Positions 21,978-31,347 are shown, numbered from the stretch's first letter. The stretch: 64,000 nt of DNA from CAWBRT01 sp963832785 (GCA_963832785.1 CAWHVF010000005.1:2232001-2296000), one strand, 5' to 3'. Notes: a model not told the origin generated them from the letters alone. Program-made: numbers and translations.

Positions 21978-22205
21978 TTAAGCTTGCCTTCTAATAATCC
22001 TTTTTACGACAAACGGCACGTACCGGCAGTCTTTACATGGTTCGCCGAAGTCATTCGTGCCGGTACAATCATTTCCGCTACCGTAGTTCATCCTCAACTT
22101 ATCTCCATCCTTGATTAGCTTGTCATATGGATGGAAAAACATAAGATCAAGGATCTCCCTTTCCTCCGCCGACGCATTATCCAGGTTCGCTCTGCATACT
22201 TGCAT
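21978..22205 (-). CDS. Small cysteine-containing protein, unknown
   Basis: A 75-residue protein with no recognised family. Four cysteines lie within it: one near the N-terminus (MQVCRAN) and three in a cluster, NDCTGTNDFGEPCKDCRYV, that could bind Zn or an FeS cluster. It sits 10 bp after the HdrD-like gene and 18-39 bp before the cytochrome b gene on the same strand, so it is in the operon. The reading is open and begins ATGCAAGTATGC with a weak ribosome site (TGAGGTGTAG). It may be a small accessory or redox subunit. Confidence 0.6.
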   Translation of the reverse strand: MQVCRANLDNASAEEREILDLMFFHPYDKLIKDGDKLRMNYGSGNDCTGTNDFGEPCKDCRYVPFVVKRIIRRQA

Positions 22206-22214
22206 ATCTACACC

Positions 22215-23453
22215 TCACAATAGCGCTGCCAGGTACTGGCAAATGTCGTTTACCTTAAGAGCGTCGGCAGCCTTTCTCCACTCCTCGGTCGTGGCGTTAG
22301 GCGCGACGTGCGTGCGAGGGCCAAGGTTTAGATAGCAGACTGGACAGCTTGTCAATATCGTATCGGCTCCGCTCCTTTGGCCCTCAGCGTAGAGGTTCCT
22401 TGCAATATTGGCCGATGTGTCTGAATGAAGCGCCCTCATTCCGGCCGAGCCGCCACAGCATCTGCTCAAGGTGCCGTGCCTGTCCATCTCAACCAGTTCA
22501 AGTCCCGGCACGGACTTCAATAGCCTTCGGGGTAATTCCGTCATTGGAGGCCCAATAAGAGGTCGCGCCATGGCACATGGATCTTGATAGGTTACTTTCT
22601 CCTCTGGTCTCTTGCGAAATTTCAGTTTGCCTTCATCAACCCACTCTGCGAGGAGTTCCGTTATCATCAGGCACTCGAAGGGCAGTTGCTTTCCGTAGAA
22701 GTATGGCCAGAGATACTTGATAATGTCCAGGCACATAGGGCACGATAGTACGAAGCGTTTTATTCCCCTTGCCGTGATGGCGTTAACCATATGCTGGACA
22801 AGCTCCTCCACGATAGACCAGTCGCCACCGCCATTCACTTGCGGAAAACCGCAGCACCACGACTCGTCCGGAGGCAACATAGTGAAGGGCTCTACCGAAC
22901 TGAGCAGCCTTACGGCCCCTTCAGCCATCTGCGGCGCATCCCATGTGCACCCACAACCCTCGTAGTAGCCAAGTTCGGCCTTGTCGGCTACTTTTATTTC
23001 GTCAGGCATCCATATCCGGTAACGGTTCGTAAGGGGAAAAGGAAATGGAGATCGATACTTCCTATAATTAGCAACCGCGCCCATCTGTAGTGGCTTTGGA
23101 CAGCCTGCGGGTGACTCAGCTAACTTCCTTCTGAGACTCCACCATAGTTTCTTTGCATCGATTCCAACCGTGCAGACTTCTCCGCAGGTGCCGCAGAGTA
23201 CGCAATGCCACATGGCTTCCTTCGACGCTTCCAGCTCTTCGTCGGTCACGCCTCTTAGACCGCCAAGCGCAAAGACCCGGTCAATGTAGTTTTTGTAATT
23301 GAATATTCTTGCCGGAGGCGATATCTCGGGTTTGTTTACGACCTCCTGGACAGGGCACCACGTTATGCACTCATTGCACCGGGTACACGCATCCAACTGG
23401 ATGATTTCTTTCTTGGTTAAGTCTTTTAGTAACTCCGCGGGCGTTATACTCAT
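22215..23453 (-). CDS. HdrD/DsrK/GlpC-like FeS protein with two CCG domains
   Basis: About 412 residues from the ATG at 23453; a less likely upstream start lies at 23477. The N-terminus has two [4Fe-4S] motifs, CTRCNECITWCP and CVLCGTCGEVCTVG. It is followed by two cysteine-rich CCG-type domains, the first around EGCGCTWD...SWCCGFPQ and the second around TYQDPCAMARP...LSRCCGGSAG. In heterodisulfide reductases and DsrK these domains hold a non-cubane cluster that handles thiol/disulfide or electron bifurcation chemistry. Beside a NarI/DsrM-like cytochrome it fits a quinone-coupled module. Confidence 0.85.
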   Translation of the reverse strand: MSITPAELLKDLTKKEIIQLDACTRCNECITWCPVQEVVNKPEISPPARIFNYKNYIDRVFALGGLRGVTDEELEASKEAMWHCVLCGTCGEVCTVGIDAKKLWWSLRRKLAESPAGCPKPLQMGAVANYRKYRSPFPFPLTNRYRIWMPDEIKVADKAELGYYEGCGCTWDAPQMAEGAVRLLSSVEPFTMLPPDESWCCGFPQVNGGGDWSIVEELVQHMVNAITARGIKRFVLSCPMCLDIIKYLWPYFYGKQLPFECLMITELLAEWVDEGKLKFRKRPEEKVTYQDPCAMARPLIGPPMTELPRRLLKSVPGLELVEMDRHGTLSRCCGGSAGMRALHSDTSANIARNLYAEGQRSGADTILTSCPVCYLNLGPRTHVAPNATTEEWRKAADALKVNDICQYLAALL

Positions 23454-23544
23454 TCCACTCTGTCCTTTAGGATTCATATTTTGTTGTAGTGCAGCAGCAA
23501 ACCTGCGTATTTCCCAAGATAGCATCCCTAACTACTCGGTTGCT

Positions 23545-24915
23545 CTAGCTGCCAGCCGACGCCGATTTGGCACGGTTCGCCGCGGAAGTATCGGCGGCAT
23601 CTTTCGTTGCGGGCCTAATTACAAAGAAACCTAGAAGAGAGCCTAGAACAGCAATTGCACTCAGCAGCGCTAACCCGAAATAAAGGCTGCCAAAATGAGT
23701 TCTCGCCCATCCGAGGAAAGTCGGACTTGTAAATGATCCGAATAGCCCAAGACTACTAATCAAGGCAATACCGCTGGCCTTTGAGTCGCCTGTAACCAAA
23801 ACTGGCGGGATCGTCCAAAACAGGGCGAAGGAGCCGTACGAGGCCGCGGCTGCCACGCAAAGTACAGCAACTGCGACAGGTAAACTGTGAGCTACCCGTG
23901 GCAAGAGAGCAAAACTCGCAGCCATAAGAATGCAGCTAGTGGTGAGGTGCCAGCGCCTTTCTTTCATGCGATCAGAGCTGAACCCAAAAAGGTAAGTACC
24001 CGCCGCTGCACACAGAAACACAATGCAACAAATAAGGCCATTGGTAATCAAATCTTTTACACCGAAATCTTTTACGATAGTTGGAGTCCAGAACCCTAGC
24101 GCATTGAAGGGCATGAGGATGCAAAAGTACATGGCGATGCCGACATATACTTTTGGATTAGCCAGTGCGTCGCGGAATCCGTGCCCGCTCCGACCTAGCT
24201 TCTTCTCCTCTTTCGCCAAGCTGTCGAGGACGATCGTTTTCTCCCGGTCCGTCATCCAGGCCGCTTCCTGAGGCTTGTCGGTAAGGAAAAAGAATGCAAT
24301 AAACCCAAGTATGACAGTGGGTATGCCTTCGGTCAAAAACATCCATTGCCAACCTCTTATGCTAAAGATACCGGCCATATGAACCATAATCCACGCAGAT
24401 ACAGGGCCACTAACAACCCCTGCGATTGCGGGGCCGGCGACGAAATAGCCCATTGCGCGCCCGCGGTGCGTCGAGGAAAACCAAAATGTTAAGTAAAATA
24501 CTATGCCCGGGACGAAGCCACCTTCAGCGCAGCCCAGCAAGAACCGCATTACATAGAACTGCGTGGGAGTCCGTACGAACATCATCGCGCTAGATATCAA
24601 GCCCCACAGAATCATTATGCGCATCAAGGTGCGGCGTGCTCCGATGCGCTGCATGAGCAAGTTGCTCGGAACCTCTAATCCTAGGTAGCCAATAAAGAAG
24701 ATGCCCGCACCCAATCCATATGCGGCATCACTGAAGTTCAGGTCCCTTATAAACTGAAGTTTGGCAAAACTGATATTCGCGCGATCGAGATACGATATGA
24801 AATAGCAGAAAGTGAGAAACGGGAGCAGCCGTATCATCACCTTATGGAATGTTTGCTTGGCTTCCTCGGCAGAATATTCTTCTGTCGCTATTGCGTTCGT
24901 TTGAGAGATGTTCAT
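23545..24915 (-). CDS. MFS transporter, anion:cation symporter (ACS) type
   Basis: A 456-residue protein with twelve hydrophobic segments. The loop 2-3 region and the opening pattern FCYFISYLDRANISFAKL are characteristic of the ACS family (tartrate, phthalate, glucarate, hexuronate importers). It probably imports an organic anion by proton symport. It is the first gene of the operon that ends with the FAD oxidoreductase, so its substrate is likely the substrate or precursor for the Mo enzyme. The start at 24915 has GTGAGGAACTA in front. Confidence 0.88.
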   Translation of the reverse strand: MNISQTNAIATEEYSAEEAKQTFHKVMIRLLPFLTFCYFISYLDRANISFAKLQFIRDLNFSDAAYGLGAGIFFIGYLGLEVPSNLLMQRIGARRTLMRIMILWGLISSAMMFVRTPTQFYVMRFLLGCAEGGFVPGIVFYLTFWFSSTHRGRAMGYFVAGPAIAGVVSGPVSAWIMVHMAGIFSIRGWQWMFLTEGIPTVILGFIAFFFLTDKPQEAAWMTDREKTIVLDSLAKEEKKLGRSGHGFRDALANPKVYVGIAMYFCILMPFNALGFWTPTIVKDFGVKDLITNGLICCIVFLCAAAGTYLFGFSSDRMKERRWHLTTSCILMAASFALLPRVAHSLPVAVAVLCVAAAASYGSFALFWTIPPVLVTGDSKASGIALISSLGLFGSFTSPTFLGWARTHFGSLYFGLALLSAIAVLGSLLGFFVIRPATKDAADTSAANRAKSASAGS

Positions 24916-26030
24916 TAGTTCCTCACGAAGCTCCCGATCCCCCGCCGGCAGGCGACAGCTCGGGGAGGGAACCTAACTGCGGACGTAGCCTTCCGAGATA
25001 CCTGGCTAATAATTCTGAATTGTTGATCTAGAATTTCAGGCGAATGTAAAGGCGAGAATAGCGCAAACTTTATTACTCCAGTTGGCGGACGCGTAATGAT
25101 AGCGGGTCTCGCTGCATGGTGAGCCGCATTGGGGTCTTCCACCTGATAGCCTCCTGCGCCCGTGTCTCGACCGGTTAGGCAAACTTCCGGTTTCAGGTCA
25201 CCCCCACACAGTTCAACCCTAGTGGCCCGTTGTTTTGTCACGCGTCACGCCAGACATAGCCCGAACGGACACTTTTTGTAGCCAGCATTTCGCCTTAATT
25301 CATACGCTGCTATCGCTGGTCTTTCGTTCCCAGAGTCAATCGGTTGTAAATTGTATTGCACGTCAAATGCCGTTTGTGGTTCGAGCTGCATTCCGGAACA
25401 ACTGATCGCCAGAGGGTACGCTATTCCTCCACTTTTGGGGTGGGCAACGCATTTGGGGACGTCACCCACTCCTGCCTTTCGGCCTCACCGAAGACGCTGT
25501 AATCCTTAATATTGCTTGCTATTGCACCATTTTCGAATCGTTCCTCTGTTCGCGAAAGTCTGTTGGAAAGCGGACACCATGAAGACGGTTCGAACCGTTC
25601 TCGTGGTGTCAGGAAAATTCTACATGTCCGACTTACAAGAATCGAGAGCCGTTGCCCATTATCTGTTGGGCAGCAACGAAACGACCTCTTTTTTCTAGAG
25701 CATGGGCTAAGTAGATAGAAGGTGGTCGCCGTTTTGGCTACATATATGTCCGGATACCCTTACACTGGCTATTTAGGGCAGTTACCGTGAAAAAGGGTCT
25801 AAGATTTCCGTCCTAGTAAAGCAGCAAGTCAGGCCGAGTTGCTTCCACAAAGTGCTCGCCTGACGCGGTAATTCACCATGCCGAAACCGACGCTGCAGCT
25901 GCGGGTGGCACAGGAATTACCGAGCACTCCATGTATTGGGTGTCAAGGCCGCTTGAAGATTCCCCCCAAATCGCCGGAATAAAATTTCCACCCCCAAGAA
26001 CGTAGGAGAGGGTTTCGTTGCTCCGGCGTT
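24916..26030. other. Long non-coding stretch upstream of the Mo operon
   Basis: About 1.1 kb with no gene I can support; short open frames on both strands have no recognisable similarity or ribosome sites. It must carry the promoter of the minus-strand MFS-Mo operon. Near 25965-26000 the stretch GATTCCCCCCAAATCGCCGG, followed by AATAAAATTTCC, resembles the end-repeat style of IS21/IS481 elements, so IS debris is possible. Confidence 0.4.
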
Positions 26031-26049
26031 AGCGGGGCTCAGCCCCGCT
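26031..26049 (-). terminator. Hairpin downstream of the glutaredoxin gene
   Basis: AGCGGGGCT and AGCCCCGCT are perfect inverted halves separated by one base. They lie about 40 bp beyond the end of the minus-strand glutaredoxin gene. There is no clear U-tract, so termination efficiency is uncertain. Confidence 0.45.
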
Positions 26050-26089
26050 TTGCGGCACGCTTCTGTCGGAGTGGAGACTGAGGCGCGGC

Positions 26090-26374
26090 CTAGCTATTAC
26101 TTTCTGCTACGACCGCTTCGTCGGCGCTGATCCCCAGGACCTCACCCATCTCCCGGTAAAGAAATCCTTCGCCCTTGCGATAGGGCTGAATCCAAACACC
26201 GTCGATAACAAACTGCGGGATTGCACGTTTACCAACGTGGCGGATTACTTCCTCAGCCGCTCCCGGCGTGGTCTCGATATCAATTTCTCGGTAACGAATA
26301 TTGTGGCTATCGAGAAAATGCTTGGCCACACGACAATCACGGCACCAGGAGGCAGAATACACTATGAGTTCCAT
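26090..26374 (-). CDS. Glutaredoxin-like / mycoredoxin-like protein
   Basis: A 94-residue thioredoxin-fold protein. The start ELIVYSASWCRDCRVAKHFL carries a CxxC site of the CRDC form, followed by the cis-Pro motif RAIPQFVIDG (about residues 50-59). Such proteins reduce mixed disulfides or donate electrons to reductases. The GKRAIPQF-type loop and short length fit glutaredoxin 3/NrdH/mycoredoxin relatives. It is a single gene at the left edge of the stress island. An upstream TTGCAA-N16-TAGAAT pair in 26385-26450 (minus strand) could be its promoter. Confidence 0.82.
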   Translation of the reverse strand: MELIVYSASWCRDCRVAKHFLDSHNIRYREIDIETTPGAAEEVIRHVGKRAIPQFVIDGVWIQPYRKGEGFLYREMGEVLGISADEAVVAESNS

Positions 26375-26485
26375 ACGAGCGAAAACCTTCCTTTCACATT
26401 CTGGAATATTCAGCTCTCGCTTAGCCGCATTCTACCGCTCATAGATATGTTTGCAAGGCTAAAATCTGCTTGCACGTCTAAGGTG

Positions 26486-26866
26486 GGCATTCCGGTGAAG
26501 GTGAACGCCTATTCCGGAGGGAAGCTGAACGGCGTTCCGGTGTGAAGATGAACAGCAGTCGGAGCGAAGCGACGCTGGCGTAGTGATTGTGCAGGAAGTG
26601 TTCGGCATCGTCAAGATCATCCGTGAGCCAGGTTATCCGGAGCGAAGCGGAGGTGTGGTTGCGGTGGGGATTGGGGTGCAAGGGAAAGGGGCGGCAGCCC
26701 CTTTGCCCCTGCTTAGCTGCGGCTAAGACTTATCATTCCCTTTTTCGTTCCGTGGTGGGTTCGAACGTTTGCGCATTGACTCGCCACGCATTTCCAGGCG
26801 ATGGGCATTGTGAACCAGGCGGTCCAAGATGCCGTCGGCGATGGTGGGATCGCCGATTTGCTCGTG
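26486..26866 (-). mobile_element. IS21-family remnant (istB 3' end plus right end)
   Basis: Bases 26723-26866, read on the minus strand, encode the conserved C-terminus of the IS21 helper ATPase IstB (GDPTIADGILDRLVHNAHRL...RGESMRK). Beyond it, at about 26486-26560, lie three degenerate direct repeats of the type TTCCGGTGAAGGTGAAC, which are typical of IS21 ends. The istA gene and most of istB are missing. The remnant runs in frame into the outer-membrane efflux gene, so a deletion or one-ended event fused the two. Confidence 0.75.
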
Positions 26867-28366
26867 CCCCGAGGGAATCTGCGTGGCCTCCCACCCTCCG
26901 CCAAGGGCCTTGATCAATTGGACGCTGGCCACCATTTCCTGCATTCTGAAGTTCACAGCTGTCTGCTGAGCATTCAACAGAGCGGTTTGTGCGTTAATTA
27001 CAGTTAGATATGGGTCGAGGCCAGCTTTGTATCGAGCACTAGCCTCCTGCAAACTTCGGGTGGCGGCCTCGGCGGCACCGTCCTGTCGCTCAATAACAAT
27101 GGACAAGATTCTTAAAGCGGCCAGGTTGTCCTCAACTTCCTGAAAGGCAGTTAGCACCGCCTGCCGATAGTTGGCGACCGTCTGGTCGTAGGTGGCGCGG
27201 TACTGTTCGACCGTAGCTCGGCGCAGTCCGGCGTCAAAAATGGTTTCAGCGAGGCTTGGACCGACTGACCAGAAACGGCTGGGCCAAGTGAACCAACTTC
27301 CGATCGAAGAGTTTCCGAAGCCGCCTGCGGCACTTAGCTGGACAGTGGGGAAAAAGGCTGCCCTAGCGATGCCAATCTTGGCATTTGCCTGCGCCACTTC
27401 CCGTTCGGCAGCAGCTACATCGGGTCGTCGTTCAAGAAGGTCTGACGGGATTCCAATCGGAATCCTCGGTGGATTGATCGTGAGCGGCCGCTTTGCAATG
27501 GAAAACGTGGATGCGGGTTCACCTATCAGAACGGCGATTGCGTGTTCGTATTGCGCGCGCAGAATTCCTAAGTTCGCCGCCTGTGCTTGAGCGGCTTTGA
27601 GCTGAGCCTCTGCCTGAGCCACCGCTTCATCAGTGCCGAGACCAGCTCGATAGAGACTTTGGTTGAGGTCCAGTGCGTTTTGGTAGGCAGTTACGGTGGA
27701 GTCGTACAGTTCCTGGAGAGAATCCTGGGCACGCAATTCATAATAGTCGACCGCAAGTTCCGCTTGTACGCTGAGGCGAACATTTTCCAGATTGGCAGCG
27801 CTCGCCTGAGCAGCAAAGGTGCTCGCTTTTACGCTGTTGCGAACATTGCCCCAAAAATCGGGCTCCCAGGACGCATCGAACGGTAAAGAATAGTTTGTAT
27901 ACGACTTCGCTGTCAACGCAGAACCGGAGGTCAGGCCGCCAAATTGCCCCGGTGACGGTCGCGAATTCATGACGCTGGGACCGGTGGTTAGGTTTGGGAA
28001 ATATTGCGAGCGCACCTCTCGGACCAAGGCACGCGCCGCAAGGAAATTAGCTGCAGCCGCGGCAACGTTCTGATTAGATACGGCAGCCTTTTCCTCAAGC
28101 CTATTTAACTCAGGGTCGTTGAACGATATCCACCATCTGCCCCGAATTACCTCGTCGCTCGGATGCGCGACCTTCCACTCCGCGGTGTTGGCTTGTTCGG
28201 TCTCTTTGAAGGCGGGCGGAACTGGAACAGCCGGTCGTGTGTATTTCGGAGCGAGGCATCCGCTCGAGAATAACAGCAACGTCATCAATCCAGCCAGCGG
28301 CAGGCTTCTGGCCGAACAGCGCCGATGCTTCAGCGATTTCGCTTCCTTACTCACCGATGTAAACAT
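26723..28366 (-). CDS. NodT-type outer-membrane efflux lipoprotein with IstB-derived tail
   Basis: A 547-residue protein. Residues about 20-40 form a lipoprotein signal with lipobox LFSSGC. The rest, to about residue 500, has the two repeated TolC-like OEP domains and the family ending ALGGGW. It is the outer-membrane channel for the ABC-HlyD system just upstream. The last 47 residues are not from this family; they are the C-terminus of IstB from an IS21 remnant. The tail is periplasmic and probably tolerated, but secretion or folding could be affected. The gene overlaps the HlyD gene by 20 bp. Confidence 0.87.
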   Translation of the reverse strand: MFTSVSKEAKSLKHRRCSARSLPLAGLMTLLLFSSGCLAPKYTRPAVPVPPAFKETEQANTAEWKVAHPSDEVIRGRWWISFNDPELNRLEEKAAVSNQNVAAAAANFLAARALVREVRSQYFPNLTTGPSVMNSRPSPGQFGGLTSGSALTAKSYTNYSLPFDASWEPDFWGNVRNSVKASTFAAQASAANLENVRLSVQAELAVDYYELRAQDSLQELYDSTVTAYQNALDLNQSLYRAGLGTDEAVAQAEAQLKAAQAQAANLGILRAQYEHAIAVLIGEPASTFSIAKRPLTINPPRIPIGIPSDLLERRPDVAAAEREVAQANAKIGIARAAFFPTVQLSAAGGFGNSSIGSWFTWPSRFWSVGPSLAETIFDAGLRRATVEQYRATYDQTVANYRQAVLTAFQEVEDNLAALRILSIVIERQDGAAEAATRSLQEASARYKAGLDPYLTVINAQTALLNAQQTAVNFRMQEMVASVQLIKALGGGWEATQIPSGHEQIGDPTIADGILDRLVHNAHRLEMRGESMRKRSNPPRNEKGNDKS

Positions 28367-29429
28367 CGACCAATTCTCCCGGGTACAAATTCACGTCTTT
28401 TGGTTTTTCGACTTTGAAGATAATTGGTAATACCCGGACGTCTACGAGTTCCTGCCTATTGTTGGAGAGCTCAATCTTTGGGGAGACGTAGGGCTGCATT
28501 CTTACAAATTGAAGTGGAACTGTAACTTTGGAGCCGCGAACGGACATCTGGGCTTTGATCTTCGACGAAGGAGGCAGGCGAGGCACAAGAATTTCATCGA
28601 CATAGCACCGTACATGAAGACTGTTTTGCGGTGTACCCAAAATCAGCACCGGCGTCATTGCCTGGCTATAGCTTTCGTAAGCCCCCTGAGGCGACACGTA
28701 CGCTCCGACGATGGCCGTAATCGCCAGCACAACCCCATCCGTTGGTGCACGCAGAGTGTATTTCGAGAGGAGCGCTTTCGAAGATAGATAAGCCTTTTCG
28801 AGCGCGTTGTACTGTTCTTCCTGGTTGCGTATGTCGAAGATCCAGGCGCCAGCTTTGGTGAGGTCGCGTTGCTTCCGTGCAACTTCGAGATTCGTTTCGG
28901 CGACCCGTTCAGCGTTGATTGCGTTGTCCAAGGCGTCTCTACTAACCGATCTAGGATCTATCTCGTAAGCTAACTGCTGCTTTTTTCGTTCATCAGTGGC
29001 GGTTTTTAGAGAGGCTTCCGCGGCGGCAACCTGCGCCTCGTTGACTTCAAGGGTTTCCTTTCTCGGTTCCGCTTTCAACTCTTCGAGCACGGCATGGGAA
29101 GCCCTGGCAGCCGATCTCTGCTGCTCTGTCGTAGCTCTCTGAACAGAAGCATCGATCAGCACAAGTGGTGTTCCCTTCCGCATTTCTTGACCTTCGGCAA
29201 CCAGAATTTCTTTAACCGTACCCGCGACTTCGGGATAAATGTTGATATTCTCGCCACTCGACTGAACGCTTTCTACAATGCCCACCGTGTAGATGCCGTT
29301 GACGTACGGATTCGAAGCTGGACTAAACACAGGAGGGAGCGCCGGCTCGGTGCGGCTAAACAAGTAAGCAGCTACACCGCCGGCCAGGATGCCCACAAAA
29401 GATATTGAGAATAGCCATTTGCTTTTCAT
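28347..29429 (-). CDS. HlyD/DevB-like membrane fusion protein
   Basis: A 360-residue periplasmic adaptor with one N-terminal membrane anchor (residues about 6-24). A lipoyl half (NINIYPEVAGTVKEILVAEG) follows, then a helical hairpin region rich in Ala/Glu/Arg (about 95-215), the second lipoyl half (LRAPTDGVVLAIT) and a beta-barrel domain. It joins the ABC transporter to the TolC-like channel. The gene overlaps the ATPase gene by 4 bp (29426-29429), and its end overlaps the OMF gene, so the four genes form a tightly packed operon of DevBCA type. Confidence 0.88.
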   Translation of the reverse strand: MKSKWLFSISFVGILAGGVAAYLFSRTEPALPPVFSPASNPYVNGIYTVGIVESVQSSGENINIYPEVAGTVKEILVAEGQEMRKGTPLVLIDASVQRATTEQQRSAARASHAVLEELKAEPRKETLEVNEAQVAAAEASLKTATDERKKQQLAYEIDPRSVSRDALDNAINAERVAETNLEVARKQRDLTKAGAWIFDIRNQEEQYNALEKAYLSSKALLSKYTLRAPTDGVVLAITAIVGAYVSPQGAYESYSQAMTPVLILGTPQNSLHVRCYVDEILVPRLPPSSKIKAQMSVRGSKVTVPLQFVRMQPYVSPKIELSNNRQELVDVRVLPIIFKVEKPKDVNLYPGELVDVYIGE

Positions 29430-30121
29430 GCTGCACTCTTTTCCGCTCCGATGAGCCGACCATCCTCCATCTTCAGTATCCGGTTCGCGAATTCATAGAT
29501 TCTGCTGTCATGTGTGACAACCACAATGCAACGACTGCTGCTTAAAATGTTCTCGCGAACAAATTTCAGGATGGACTGCCCGGTGTCGCCGTCCAACGAT
29601 GCTGTGGGTTCATCCATAATCAGGATGTCCGGCTGACCCACCATGGCTCTCGCTATTGCAACCCGCTGCTGTTCTCCTCCGCTCAGTTTCACTGGAGGAA
29701 GGTCCGCTCGCCCCTTAAGGCCGACGATCTCCAAGTATTTGGTCGCCTCCTGAATTGAAGTGTCCCAATCCTTCCTCCTCAGAACCAGCGGAATCGCCAC
29801 GTTTTCAGCGGTGTTTAAACGCGGAAACAGATGGTAGTCCTGGAACACAAACCCAATCTTGTTCAAGCGAAACTCGGCGAGCCGATCGGCGTCGAGCCCC
29901 CAGATGTCGATTCCTTCCACGGATACCTTACCGGAGTTTGGTTTCAGGATCCCAGAGAGCACGCTCAAGAGTGTGGTTTTTCCGCTACCCGAGGGGCCAA
30001 CAATGTAGACCATTTCACCAAACTCGGCTGTGAGATCTACACCGCGCAAGGCCATTGTTCTAGCTTCTCCTTCCCCAAACCACTTGTTCAGACCGTTCGC
30101 TTTAATTGCTATACCCGGCAT
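29426..30121 (-). CDS. ABC exporter ATPase (DevA/LolD/MacB type)
   Basis: A 231-residue ABC ATPase with Walker A GPSGSGKTT (about residue 40), Q-loop FVFQDYHLF, signature LSGGEQQRVAIARAM and Walker B ILIMDEPTASLD. The type is that of MacB/LolD/DevA ATPases, which work by mechanotransmission with FtsX-fold permeases. It starts 1 bp after the permease gene and overlaps the adaptor gene by 4 bp. Confidence 0.93.
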   Translation of the reverse strand: MPGIAIKANGLNKWFGEGEARTMALRGVDLTAEFGEMVYIVGPSGSGKTTLLSVLSGILKPNSGKVSVEGIDIWGLDADRLAEFRLNKIGFVFQDYHLFPRLNTAENVAIPLVLRRKDWDTSIQEATKYLEIVGLKGRADLPPVKLSGGEQQRVAIARAMVGQPDILIMDEPTASLDGDTGQSILKFVRENILSSSRCIVVVTHDSRIYEFANRILKMEDGRLIGAEKSAA

Positions 30122-30122
30122 A

Positions 30123-31301
30123 TCACCCCCGGAAGATATCGAAAGGTTCGATCCGCAGAACCTTTCTGATTCCTAAATAACTCGACATGACTGCAATAAT
30201 GATGACCATTACGAAAGCAAACAGAAGATTCGTGTAGGTTTCCATGGCGGCGTAGCTTGGAAGCCTTAGCTTGGCAAGCGACACTAACAACGTGCACAGG
30301 CCGACACCAAGGCCATACCCAGTCATGGATGTGAAAGTGGCCTGAAACAAAATCATGGCCACCAGATCTCGGCTCTTCGTGCCAATGGCTTTTAAGGCTC
30401 CGAATCTCTCAAGATTTTCGAGAATGAAGGTGTAAAACGTTTGGGCGGAGATGGAGAGACCGACGATAAAACTCATCACGGTCATGATCAACATGTTGGT
30501 ACCGCCGCCGGTCTGGTATACAAAGAAGTCCGACGTTTGTTTCATGAATTCTTGTTTCGCTAGGGCGCGATAGCCAAGCGCCGCCACTTGCTGCTTAATC
30601 TGTGCTATGTCGCCTGGACTTTTAGGCTCTACCAAGACGTAGGAAATCGTGTAGCGGGGATTGGGAATGTATTGAACGGCCCGCGCATAAGTCGTGTACA
30701 AAGTGGGTATCCCGTAAAGCCCCGAGGTCGATACCCTGGCAATCCCCACGATTACGCCGCGGTGATCATTGAGTTCGAACTGCGAACCCATGTGAGGATT
30801 CTCAAGTTTCGCAAATTCAGCGTCCTTGACAACGATGAAGCCATTTTCCGCATAAATATCTTCGATCTTGCCTTGGATCAGTTCGGGACGGCCAAGCAGA
30901 CTTGCGTCATCTAAACCCACTACGGTGACAGATTGATAGGTGCCATCGGAAAGCTTGACCAGCGCACCGCCGGAATAAATCGGTACTGCGTATTTGACAC
31001 CCTGCATACTTCGTACGGCATCAAGAACGTAATTCGGCATTCCGATCGAGTTCGTAATACTTTGACCCGCGGGGTCCATCACCCAGATGGCGGCTCCGAT
31101 ATTGATTACAGTCGAAGAGGCGTGGTTCAACACGCCGGCAAACATCGACGTGACAAACATCATTAGGAACACAGCGAAGGTGATACCGACGAGCAGAGCG
31201 GTGAATTTCGCCTTGTCATTAACGAGGAGCTTGTATGCGAGTTTGAGAATTCCGTTCACCTTAAATGAACGGAGCCGATTCGGGGTTTCCAATCGTGTCA
31301 T
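30123..31301 (-). CDS. FtsX-like ABC permease (DevC type)
   Basis: About 392 residues from the ATG at 31301. Topology is that of DevC/MacB permeases: one segment near residue 35, a large periplasmic domain (about 60-265), then three segments (about 275-300, 330-360, 370-390). It drives export of a lipid, peptide or drug together with the next three genes. A start at 31325 is also open. But the predicted sigma-54 transcript starts near 31337, and the duplicated promoter block extends to 31317, so the later ATG (preceded by TTGAGAACGA) is more likely. Confidence 0.87.
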   Translation of the reverse strand: MTRLETPNRLRSFKVNGILKLAYKLLVNDKAKFTALLVGITFAVFLMMFVTSMFAGVLNHASSTVINIGAAIWVMDPAGQSITNSIGMPNYVLDAVRSMQGVKYAVPIYSGGALVKLSDGTYQSVTVVGLDDASLLGRPELIQGKIEDIYAENGFIVVKDAEFAKLENPHMGSQFELNDHRGVIVGIARVSTSGLYGIPTLYTTYARAVQYIPNPRYTISYVLVEPKSPGDIAQIKQQVAALGYRALAKQEFMKQTSDFFVYQTGGGTNMLIMTVMSFIVGLSISAQTFYTFILENLERFGALKAIGTKSRDLVAMILFQATFTSMTGYGLGVGLCTLLVSLAKLRLPSYAAMETYTNLLFAFVMVIIIAVMSSYLGIRKVLRIEPFDIFRG

Positions 31302-31347
31302 TTCGTTCTCAACCCGGTTGTTCATCCGGTGAATCCACTATCGACAA

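Noticed and set aside
25580..25602. GGTTCGAACCG, resembling a tRNA T-loop
   Set aside because: No acceptor, D or anticodon stems can be built around it; it is just a palindrome.
25245..25718. Short frames in the long gap upstream of the Mo operon
   Set aside because: No ribosome sites, no similarity that I recognise and no operon context.
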